20,059 nt of DNA, from positions 1 through 20,059 of the forward strand of contig DQTU01000097.1 of the NCBI GenBank assembly GCA_015662615.1, given 5' to 3'. Position numbers and translations under genes: made by a program. This document shows, piece by piece, positions 14,038-20,059 of this stretch (the first letter of the stretch is position 1; every line of letters begins with the position of its first letter). Below the pieces are notes generated by a model. That model worked only from the letters and a program-made list of their open reading frames with translations, ran no database searches and was not told where the DNA came from. This DNA comes from Campylobacterales bacterium. Lineage in GTDB: Bacteria > Campylobacterota > Campylobacteria > Campylobacterales > QNZT01.

Positions 14038-14847
14038 AATTAATTTTTCAATTGCTTCTTTTGCACCCATGTAGAGTGATATCTCTCCATCGGGTACTTG
14101 GGTATCTCTTGGATTAACACGAATTAGTGCACCATCATATCTTGAAGCGATATTTTCTCCAAAAAAACGAATGGTAGGAACTGCCAATCCTGCACCAAAC
14201 TCTAAAATCACAAGTTTATAATCGTTCTCTTTTACACTATCAAGCCAATTTTGTAAACGATGACTCTGTATATCTGTGCGCTCACTTATCCAGTTCCAAT
14301 CTCCAAACATAAGGATATTTGGTCTGGCAATTGCTCCACAGTTTATGCAAGTGGGAAGGGCACTTTCAGCTCTAAAAGTTTCTGGGTCAATTTCGACATA
14401 AGTACCATCATCTTTCCAGATATGATTTGTGCAATTCTCAGTACATTGAAAATGGTTTATGCTGCCATGAACTTCAGTTATACTATTGTCATCATATCCA
14501 GCTTTTTGAAATTGTCCGTCAACATTTGAGGTAAAAACGAAATATTTACCTTTTTTATTTTGTGACAATTCCAAGAGTTTTTTAAACCCTTCGTGCGGTA
14601 TGGTTTCTCGATAGAGATTTAAGCGATGCCCATAAAATGCCCAAGCAAGTTCAGGCTCATCTTCAAACCATTTAGGATTGGCCATCTCTTCAAATCGTAA
14701 ACCTAAATCTTTGATAACAGGATAAGCGTTCCAAAAACCCTCAACCCCTCGAAAATCAGGTAATCCACTATCCACACCCATGCCAGCACCCGCTGTTATG
14801 AGAATCGCATCTGCATCGTTAAGTAGTTGTTTTGCTTTTTCAATCAT
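14035..14847 (-). CDS. Sir2-family NAD-dependent protein deacylase
   Basis: Sirtuins remove acyl groups from lysines using NAD+. The 270 residues carry GAGMGVDSGLPDFRG at 20-34 (NAD-binding; most sirtuins have G-A-G-x-S-x-x-S-G-I-P-D-F-R), TSNVDGQF at 106-113 (usual T-Q-N-I-D), the catalytic His127 in VHGS, and a zinc site C135-x3-C139 ... C167-x2-C170. RPNILMFGDWNW at 175-186 replaces the usual R-P-x-ϕ-V-x-F-G-E. These variations define a known bacterial subgroup. A standard deacetylase activity is likely but the preferred acyl group is unknown. It heads the moaD-moaE-moeA run, and its start is 47 nt from the divergent mqnA. Confidence 0.9.
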   Translation of the reverse strand: MIEKAKQLLNDADAILITAGAGMGVDSGLPDFRGVEGFWNAYPVIKDLGLRFEEMANPKWFEDEPELAWAFYGHRLNLYRETIPHEGFKKLLELSQNKKGKYFVFTSNVDGQFQKAGYDDNSITEVHGSINHFQCTENCTNHIWKDDGTYVEIDPETFRAESALPTCINCGAIARPNILMFGDWNWISERTDIQSHRLQNWLDSVKENDYKLVILEFGAGLAVPTIRFFGENIASRYDGALIRVNPRDTQVPDGEISLYMGAKEAIEKLI

Positions 14848-14859
14848 AAGGGTATTGTA

Positions 14860-14868
14860 TGGTATAAT
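14860..14868 (+). promoter_or_regulatory. Extended -10 promoter of mqnA
   Basis: TGGTATAAT (TG-n-TATAAT) lies 26 nt before the GTG start of mqnA in the divergent gap with sir2. A ribosome-binding site AGGGGTG follows at about 14883-14889. No convincing -35 element was seen. Confidence 0.6.
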
Positions 14869-14894
14869 TATTTAAAAGATATAGGGGTGTTTGA

Positions 14895-15545
14895 GTGTTA
14901 TTTGGCAAGATTGATTATATAAACCTCGCTCCTTTTCATGTATTTTTAAAACAAAATCTTAAAAGTGCTCAACTAAAACAATCCATCGAATACAAGAAAA
15001 GTTACCCATCTGATTTAAACCGTAAATTTAAAAGACGACACATTGATGCTGCTTTTATCTCAAGTATCGAAAGTAGACGAGGTAATTTTCGTTGTTTAAG
15101 CGCTGGAATTGTAGCAAAAAAAGAGATACAAAGTGTTCTTGTTAAAAAGGGTGGGTATAAGGAAGATTCGCATTCTGCAACTTCTAATGCTTTGGCAAAG
15201 GTACTAGGAATAGATGGAGAAGTTATTATAGGGGATAAGGCTTTGAAGCTTTACTGTGAAGACCATGAACTTTATATTGATTTGGCAAAAGAGTGGTATA
15301 AAAAAACTAAAACACCATTTGTATTTGCACGATTTTGTATGGTTCGAAATTGTAAGTTTTACAGATCTTTAATTCAAAAATTTTTAAAAACCAATGTAAA
15401 AGTACCTCAATATGTTCTGCATGGTTATACGAAAAGATCAGGGGTTAAGTGTAAAGATATCAAAGCGTATCTAAAATTAGTTAGTTATACTATCGATACA
15501 AAATCAGCAAAAAGTTTAAAACTTTTTTTAAAGGAGAGCCGATGA
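14895..15545 (+). CDS. mqnA: Chorismate dehydratase MqnA (futalosine menaquinone pathway)
   Basis: MqnA dehydrates chorismate to 3-enolpyruvoyl-benzoate, the first committed step of the futalosine route to menaquinone, which is used by Campylobacterota instead of the Men pathway. The periplasmic-binding-protein-like fold begins LFGKIDYINLAPFHVFL, with the characteristic Y-x-N-x-x-P, and continues with DAAFISSIESRRG (family D-ϕ-A-x-I-S-S) and the IIGDKALKLYC segment (family I-G-D-x-A-L). The length of 216 is slightly short against about 230-280 elsewhere but normal for this phylum. The start is GTG at 14895, supported by AGGGGTG upstream. The ATGA overlap with the next gene shows an operon. 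Confidence 0.87.
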   Translation: MLFGKIDYINLAPFHVFLKQNLKSAQLKQSIEYKKSYPSDLNRKFKRRHIDAAFISSIESRRGNFRCLSAGIVAKKEIQSVLVKKGGYKEDSHSATSNALAKVLGIDGEVIIGDKALKLYCEDHELYIDLAKEWYKKTKTPFVFARFCMVRNCKFYRSLIQKFLKTNVKVPQYVLHGYTKRSGVKCKDIKAYLKLVSYTIDTKSAKSLKLFLKESR

Positions 15546-16447
15546 TGCCAGAAGAGATTGCTAAGTTTGAGAGCGTAAGAGTTCAAGCGAGAGCCTATTT
15601 ATGTCTACTTTTAAACAAAAGTATCCCAAACTATCTTCCAAATCCTGATATAAAGGTAATAATTGATGGTTTAAAACTTTTGAAAAAAGAGAGAATTAAG
15701 GTAGAAGCACTTTATGTACTTGATGCAAAAGGTGAGCAAGTTTCACAAAATATATCAGATGACCCTAGAGTTCGTGAAGCAAGACCTGGAAATCATAGTG
15801 CTAGAGCATATTATCATAGAGCTGTAAGAGAGAAAAAATGTGTTATTACAAGCCCCTACCCGTCAACTTTGACAAATGATCTTTCCGTTACAGCATCTTA
15901 TCCAGTTTATGATAATCAAAAAAAGTTACATTATGTAGTCTGTATGGATATCTCACTTCGTGATCTTTTAAAGTTTGCACAGCCTACTGGGCTGGAAACT
16001 GTCTTCAATGTTGTAGGTAAAGTAAGTTATTCTGCATTTTCTGTAGGATTATTGATGGTTGCATTTATGCTTTTTTATAATGGGATGGCAGGTCTTTTGG
16101 CACATGGTATAGATATTGAAAAAATTGATATAAAAGAGATGTTTGAGTCTACAATTTTACTTACACTGGCACTTGCTATCTTTGATCTTGTTAAAACAAT
16201 TTTTGAAGAAGAAGTTTTAGGTCGTCATGATGATCAATCCCGAGATATACACCGTACCATGATTCGATTTTTAGGCTCTATCATCATTGCTCTTTCAATT
16301 GAAGCGTTGATGCTTGTGTTTAAATTTGCGATGATTGATCCTGAAAAAATTATCAATGCGGTTTATATCCTTGGTGGTGTTGCATTGCTTCTATTTAGTT
16401 TGTCGTTTTACCTTAAAGCTACAGAAAATAGGAATGATAAGTGCTAG
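15542..16447 (+). CDS. PDC/Cache-like sensor domain membrane protein
   Basis: The first 145 residues form a PDC (Cache) sensor-like domain: KVEALYVLDAKGEQVS near 54-69, RAYYHRAVREKKCVITSPYPS near 88-108 and VTASYPVYD near 116-124. The remaining 150 residues contain about four membrane spans (about 156-190, 198-220, 240-262 and 270-292), with a charged cytosolic loop between spans 2 and 3 (FEEEVLGRHDDQSRD). No transmembrane helix precedes the sensor and no kinase, GGDEF or methyl-accepting domain follows, so it is not a classical chemoreceptor. Some database entries call relatives general glycosylation pathway proteins without evidence. It overlaps mqnA by 4 nt and the CPXCG gene by 7 nt. Met2 at 15545 is an alternative start. 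Confidence 0.75.
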   Translation: MMPEEIAKFESVRVQARAYLCLLLNKSIPNYLPNPDIKVIIDGLKLLKKERIKVEALYVLDAKGEQVSQNISDDPRVREARPGNHSARAYYHRAVREKKCVITSPYPSTLTNDLSVTASYPVYDNQKKLHYVVCMDISLRDLLKFAQPTGLETVFNVVGKVSYSAFSVGLLMVAFMLFYNGMAGLLAHGIDIEKIDIKEMFESTILLTLALAIFDLVKTIFEEEVLGRHDDQSRDIHRTMIRFLGSIIIALSIEALMLVFKFAMIDPEKIINAVYILGGVALLLFSLSFYLKATENRNDKC

Positions 16448-16620
16448 AACATTTTTTTACTTGTCCTTATTGTTGGGAGCAAATATCTATGCTTTTAGAT
16501 TCTGATATGAGTGGTGAAATTTATGTTGAGGATTGTCAAGTCTGTTGTAATCCGATACAGATAAAGTTTAAAATAGTAGAAGATAAGCTTGTGAGTTTTG
16601 AAGCAATTGCGCTTCAGTAA
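16441..16620 (+). CDS. CPXCG-motif cysteine-rich small zinc-ribbon protein
   Basis: This 59-residue protein is short but clear: (M)LEHFFTCPYCWEQISMLL followed by EIYVEDCQVCCNPIQIKF. Two cysteine pairs, CPYC (8-11) and C32-x2-C35 (plus C36), form the zinc knuckles of the widespread CPXCG family, whose members have exactly the pattern C-P-x-C-x-E-x-I-x-ϕ-x-x-D ... Y-x-E-D-C-x-V-C-C-x-P-I. The function of the family is not established. The start is GTG at 16441, which overlaps the stop region of the PDC protein by 7 nt; no other start is possible without losing the first pair. A hydrophobic minus-strand reading frame in the same place is a shadow. Confidence 0.88.
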   Translation: MLEHFFTCPYCWEQISMLLDSDMSGEIYVEDCQVCCNPIQIKFKIVEDKLVSFEAIALQ

Positions 16621-16649
16621 GCATGCAAAATTGAATATATGGGAAATGA

Positions 16650-17569
16650 ATGTTAAGTAATATTGAATTAATGCAAAGTCTAAAATCACCTAAAGATGTA
16701 GATCTGCATGAAAAAAAGAGTTTTAATAAGAGTTGATTTTAATGTACCTGTGGATTCACACCACAATATCATGGATGATACAAGGATAAAAGAGGCACTT
16801 CGGACTATAAACTATTGTATTGGTAACACACATGGGGCGACCAAGAGGTCAGAAAAATGATGATTTTTCTCTGCGTTATATTTGCAAAAGATTAGAGAGA
16901 CTGCTTGATAGAAAAGTTGAATTTATCGAAGATTTTATGCTAGATAGAGAGCGTATTTTAAATGCAAAAAAAGCAAAGGTTTTTTTACTGGAAAATATTA
17001 GATTTTTTGAGGAAGAGACAAAGAACGGTATGGAGCTGGGAAAAAATTTAGCAGAGCTTTGTGATGTATATATCAATGATGCTTTTGGAACTAGCCATAG
17101 AAAACATAGCTCAACATATGCGATTACAAATTATGTAGATCAAAAAGTAGCAGGTTTTTTACTTAAGCGTGAAATAGATACTTTTGCTAAGGCACTTTTT
17201 CACCCTATCAAACCAATTTGTTTGGTCATTGGTGATGCAAAAGTCTCCTTAAAAATTACACTCTTAAGAAGCATCATGCCTAAAATTGATAAATTGATTA
17301 TTGGTAGGGCCATGAGTAATACCATTATTTGGAATGGACCTATGGGAATTTTTGAGATAGATAGATTTTCGAAAGGTGCTTTTAGAATCGCACATGCGAT
17401 TGCAGATACTTATGCTTATAGTATCGTAGGTGGTGGAGATACGATTAGTGCTGTCTTGAAAGCTGAGGAAAAAGAGAATATTAGTTTTATGTCTACTGGC
17501 GGTGGTGCAAGTCTTGAACTTCTTGAGGGTAAATTATTGCCAGGATTTGAAAATTTAGATAAGTATTAA
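16650..17569 (+). pseudogene. pgk: Phosphoglycerate kinase pseudogene with frameshifts and internal deletions
   Basis: The pieces together match phosphoglycerate kinase, but the gene is broken at several points. From an ATG at 16650 the N-terminus reads to DVDLHEKK. At a run of seven A (16711-16717) the frame must shift for RVLIRVDFNVPVDS and DDTRIKEALRTINYCI to continue. Near 16810-16822 about eight codons are lost and the frame shifts again into IVLVTHMGRPRG, then ENIRF, INDAFGTSHRKHSSTY and VAGFLLKREID. Around 17318-17322, IIGRAMSNT joins straight to IIWNGPMGIFE, an in-frame loss of roughly 90 codons in the C-terminal nucleotide domain. GGAKVS is changed to GDAKVS. The end (VGGGDTISAVLK, STGGGASLELLEGK) is intact. 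A functional pgk presumably exists elsewhere. Confidence 0.88.
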
Positions 17570-17572
17570 CAG

Positions 17573-17598
17573 GCAAAGGGTATTAACTTACCCTTTGC
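17573..17598. terminator. Strong hairpin, probable bidirectional terminator
   Basis: GCAAAGGGTA and TACCCTTTGC form a perfect 10-bp stem with a 6-base loop (TTAACT), 3 bases after the pgk pseudogene stop and 15 bases beyond the stop of the convergent lipoprotein gene. Flanking sequence is AT-rich, but neither side has a clean U-run, so efficiency is uncertain. Confidence 0.7.
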
Positions 17599-17613
17599 AC
17601 TTATAATTAAAAG

Positions 17614-19116
17614 TTATTTTACGTAGTCACTTGTTGCACGGAAACCAATAGAGATATTTTGAAAATTCAGTCCATATCCAAAGTCTGCTGTAGCAATTCC
17701 ATTATCTGATACTGCAAGGTTTTCATGATCTGAACCACCTCTTGTTATAACGATATAATTTGAATCATTTGTACCGATTGCAAATCGTGTTCCGATATTT
17801 ATGTAGATACCAATTTTTGAAGTTTCACCTAAAATTGTATTGTTTAAAGTAGGTAACCACCAACTAGGAAATAATCCATCTATTCCTGTACCATTAAAAC
17901 CAACTGTACCTTGTGGCAATGTTGTATCTTTATTCATTAAAGTTCTTGTCCATTCTGCATTTCCATCAGCTACTTCATGGAATTGTCTTGAATATCTCTC
18001 TTCGACATTTGAATCATACCCTAAAACAGAATTTTCTAGAGAATATGCTCCGCCATCTTTTAAAACTCCTACATCTATAATATTTCCAGACCAGTTGTTG
18101 GCATCATTAATCATCAGTTTGACCATATGTGTCCACTGTTTATCTGTCGGCAATGAAGTGGGCCATTTGTTAGTAGGTGATGATTTTTCAGCTTCAAATG
18201 CTGCTTCAAATGAAGTAATATTTGATTCTGTTGCTCCTGTTGTATTAAAGTTTACTTTTACAAGGTTGCTAGTGCCGTTTATAGCACCTACATTGGCTGG
18301 TGTACCTTCAGTAGGAAATAATTTAAATGTAGTATCTACAATATTATTAGGTATTGCTTCGGTAATAGCTTCATTTGTTGATCTTGCTTCTCTTGTTGCC
18401 ATCCAAAACCCAGTTTCGACTTCAAAGCCATCTACATTAAATCCACCAGGGATATAAGCAAATCCTGCTTGCTCCATGATAACACCTTCTTCTGTTCCAT
18501 AAATCCATTTTTTTCTATCTAAGGTATTTAGTGGATTTGTGCCATCATCTTTTTCTGTTTGATTCTGTTTGGTATCAAAGTCACTATCATTCATAGGATC
18601 TAGTGCATCTATAACATCTGGATTTTCAGTAAATTTATTATGGTGAATATTTGCAGGAGTTTTTCCTTCAAAATCTTTAATTGAAATTGGTTGATCTACT
18701 TTTAAAGTGCCATTTTCGATGGTATATGCTTTATGACCAGCAGTCACTACATCGCCGTTGTCTTCAATAGTTTCTTGACCTTCCCAAGTACCCACAACCT
18801 CAATTCCATCAGTTACTCCATCTCCATCTGTATCGCTATTTTTTGGATCTGTGTGGATTATTTTATATTCTAAGCCATCATCTAGTCCATCACCATCAGT
18901 ATCTGGATCTAGAGGTTTTGTCCCGATCTCTTTCTCTTCTTCATTGGTAAGACCATCCTTATCTTCGTCACCTAGTGGATCAAGATCATCAATTGGATTA
19001 CCTTTTGGTGTTAGTTCACTCTTGAAATATGCTCTATCATCTACACATCCTGCAAAAGTTAGTAAATAAGCACTTGCAATTATTGATGCTAAAGTTGTAT
19101 TAAGTATCGTTTTCAT
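17614..19116 (-). CDS. Lipoprotein with Asp-rich TSP3 repeats and C-terminal SUMF1/FGE-like domain
   Basis: The N-terminus has a lipoprotein signal, MKTILN..., a hydrophobic core and LTFAGC with Cys24, so the protein is anchored to a membrane, probably the outer one. Residues about 45-110 hold calcium-binding thrombospondin-type-3-like repeats: DEDKDGLTNEEE, DTDGDGLDDGLE and DTDGDGVTDGIE; a weaker one lies near 170-195. From about 215 (GFAYIPGGFNVDGFEV, FWMATREA) to the end (AEWTRTL near 385, GFRATSDY at 492-499) it resembles the formylglycine-generating/SUMF1 fold. The only cysteine is the lipobox one, so the FGE copper-cysteine chemistry is impossible and a binding role is likelier. Its ATG overlaps the ompA stop by one base (TAATG). 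Confidence 0.78.
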   Translation of the reverse strand: MKTILNTTLASIIASAYLLTFAGCVDDRAYFKSELTPKGNPIDDLDPLGDEDKDGLTNEEEKEIGTKPLDPDTDGDGLDDGLEYKIIHTDPKNSDTDGDGVTDGIEVVGTWEGQETIEDNGDVVTAGHKAYTIENGTLKVDQPISIKDFEGKTPANIHHNKFTENPDVIDALDPMNDSDFDTKQNQTEKDDGTNPLNTLDRKKWIYGTEEGVIMEQAGFAYIPGGFNVDGFEVETGFWMATREARSTNEAITEAIPNNIVDTTFKLFPTEGTPANVGAINGTSNLVKVNFNTTGATESNITSFEAAFEAEKSSPTNKWPTSLPTDKQWTHMVKLMINDANNWSGNIIDVGVLKDGGAYSLENSVLGYDSNVEERYSRQFHEVADGNAEWTRTLMNKDTTLPQGTVGFNGTGIDGLFPSWWLPTLNNTILGETSKIGIYINIGTRFAIGTNDSNYIVITRGGSDHENLAVSDNGIATADFGYGLNFQNISIGFRATSDYVK

Positions 19117-20059
19117 TATTCTTTACCTCCTTGGTTAATCTCTTGAGGGTAGGTTAGTTTGACTTCTATTCTTCTATTTAATGCCATTCCCTCTTCAGTT
19201 TTATTTGTAGCCATTGGCTCAGACTCGCCTTTTCCTTCTGTTGATAGCCTTGATGAGCTAACACCTAGTTCAATTAAGGCATCTCTAACACTTTTTGATC
19301 TTTTTTTAGAAAGTATCATGTTGTAGTTATCTGATCCTCTCCAGTCTGTGTGCCCAACGATATGTACAAGACTACCTTTGTTGGTTACTAAGAAGTCTGC
19401 AAATTTTTCTACAAGTTGTGTTGAGTGAGATGTGATTCTTGCTTTGTCTGTCTCAAAGTGGATTCTTAGGTTTGCTTTGACCGGGCAGCCTTTTGAATCT
19501 ACTGTAAAGTCACAAGGAGTATTTGGACATTGATCCATATCATCTTCAATGCCATCACGATCTCTATCTGGTCCATCTATCTTAATAGGGCATTCGTTGT
19601 TATCAAATGACATTGGAATCGTCTCTTTGATGATTTGTGGTGCTGGAGGTTCAGGCAGTGGACATCCTGATCCATCAACTGCAACACCTTTTGGAGTACC
19701 AGGACATTTATCTAGTTCATCCATAACACCATCGCCATCTGTATCTATGATTTGTAGTTTTGGAGCAGGAGGTGTTGGAATTGCACCAAATGGTATACCG
19801 ATACCTAAAACTCCGATTACTTCATTTTCTTCTTCTCTATCACCGCCAATGATTTGGAAGAGTTTTACTTCTGCTCTTAGAACTAGCTTATTGTTTCCAA
19901 TTCTATAGCCTACACCTGCACCACCTTGCATAAATGGATGACTTTCAAACTCTTGACCTGCTTCTTTTCTTGGATCAGAAACATTTTCATAACCAACACC
20001 CGCTAATATATAAGGATAAAAGTTTGATTCTGGCATAAATTCATAAACACCATTGATAG
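19116..20059 (-). CDS. OmpA-family outer membrane protein with TSP3 repeats (N-terminus outside window)
   Basis: The reading frame runs off the right edge; the codons before the internal Met at 20036 (INGVYEF) continue the beta-barrel, so that Met is not the start. The visible part has the end of an 8-strand-type barrel (YPYILAGVGYENV, GAGVGYRIG), two calcium-binding repeats (DTDGDGVMDELDKCPGTP and DRDRDGIEDDMDQCPNTP, each followed by V-D-x-x-G-C-P), and an OmpA/Pal peptidoglycan-binding domain: IHFETDKARI, VGHTDWRG, the LSKKRSKSVRDAL helix and LNRRIEV. The conserved Asp in HTD and Arg in KKRS needed for diaminopimelate binding are present. It should link the outer membrane to the cell wall and is cotranslated with the following lipoprotein. 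Confidence 0.92.
   Translation of the reverse strand, partial: INGVYEFMPESNFYPYILAGVGYENVSDPRKEAGQEFESHPFMQGGAGVGYRIGNNKLVLRAEVKLFQIIGGDREEENEVIGVLGIGIPFGAIPTPPAPKLQIIDTDGDGVMDELDKCPGTPKGVAVDGSGCPLPEPPAPQIIKETIPMSFDNNECPIKIDGPDRDRDGIEDDMDQCPNTPCDFTVDSKGCPVKANLRIHFETDKARITSHSTQLVEKFADFLVTNKGSLVHIVGHTDWRGSDNYNMILSKKRSKSVRDALIELGVSSSRLSTEGKGESEPMATNKTEEGMALNRRIEVKLTYPQEINQGGKE

Noticed and set aside
14248..14342. The four cysteines of the sirtuin region on the minus strand as a separate zinc-finger gene.
   Set aside because: They are in frame inside the sir2 gene and fit the normal zinc site of sirtuins.
16495..16689. A minus-strand reading frame of 64 codons, hydrophobic and cysteine-containing.
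   Set aside because: It lies antisense to the clearly recognisable CPXCG gene and the pgk remnant, has no ribosome-binding site and resembles no family.
16820..17569. A stand-alone 249-residue phosphoglycerate kinase starting at TTG 16820.
   Set aside because: It lacks the N-terminal substrate-binding strand (found just upstream in another frame) and about 90 internal codons. It is better described as part of a pseudogene.
17840..18457. A 205-codon open frame on the plus strand inside the lipoprotein gene.
   Set aside because: It is opposite a gene with a lipobox, repeats and a recognisable domain; its composition is that of a reverse-complement shadow.
20034..20036. ATG at 20036 as start of the OmpA-family gene.
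   Set aside because: The frame stays open to the window edge and the preceding codons (INGVYEF) continue the beta-barrel, and no signal peptide follows this Met. The gene is therefore truncated by the window.

Overview
The window is AT-rich, tightly packed bacterial DNA, most likely from a free-living member of the Campylobacterota (Epsilonproteobacteria) related to Sulfurimonas, Sulfurovum or Sulfuricurvum. The support is an all-alpha dimeric dUTPase of the Campylobacter type, a CiaB homologue, the futalosine-pathway menaquinone enzyme MqnA, very short intergenic gaps, many 1-11 nt gene overlaps, and promoters that are mostly a good TATAAT box (often extended by TGn) with little else. The genus is inference. 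No rRNA, tRNA, CRISPR array or insertion sequence was seen. No gap between genes exceeds about 100 bases.

Layout. (1) 1-1726, minus strand: a CitE-like lyase, lumazine synthase ribH and the start of nusB, which runs off the left edge. (2) 1769-3948, plus strand: a small unknown protein, dut, an EI24-type membrane protein and a small secreted lysozyme-like protein. (3) 3950-5068, minus strand: a PilZ protein with a decayed GGDEF-like N-terminus. (4) 5127-8886, plus strand: a CiaB homologue with a gluzincin-like zinc motif, a proteasome/HslV-like Ntn-hydrolase with a damaged C-terminus, and an aldehyde dehydrogenase, separated by 0-1 nt. (5) 8890-11082: a small accessory island with a Phd/YefM-PIN toxin-antitoxin pair on the plus strand. 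Meeting it tail to tail is a minus-strand operon of a BrnT-like toxin, a CopG-like antitoxin and an ABC-type ATPase fused to an ExoX-C-like FGKYK domain. (6) 11118-11585: thiol peroxidase bcp. (7) 14847-11575, minus strand: sir2, moaD, moaE, moeA and an unknown membrane protein, a molybdenum-cofactor operon led by a sirtuin. (8) 14895-17569, plus strand: mqnA, a PDC-sensor membrane protein, a 59-residue CPXCG zinc-ribbon protein and a decayed phosphoglycerate kinase pseudogene, closed by a strong hairpin. (9) 20059-17614, minus strand: an OmpA-family protein (5' end outside the window) and a lipoprotein, both carrying Asp-rich thrombospondin-type-3 repeats.

The most unusual items are the fused ATPase tied to a toxin-antitoxin pair within a convergent two-TA island, the CiaB homologue with metallopeptidase signatures beside a truncated Ntn-hydrolase, and the pgk copy with at least three independent lesions. 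No complete, clearly new multi-gene system can be proven from sequence alone. The ATPase/TA island at 8890-11082 is the best candidate for one.
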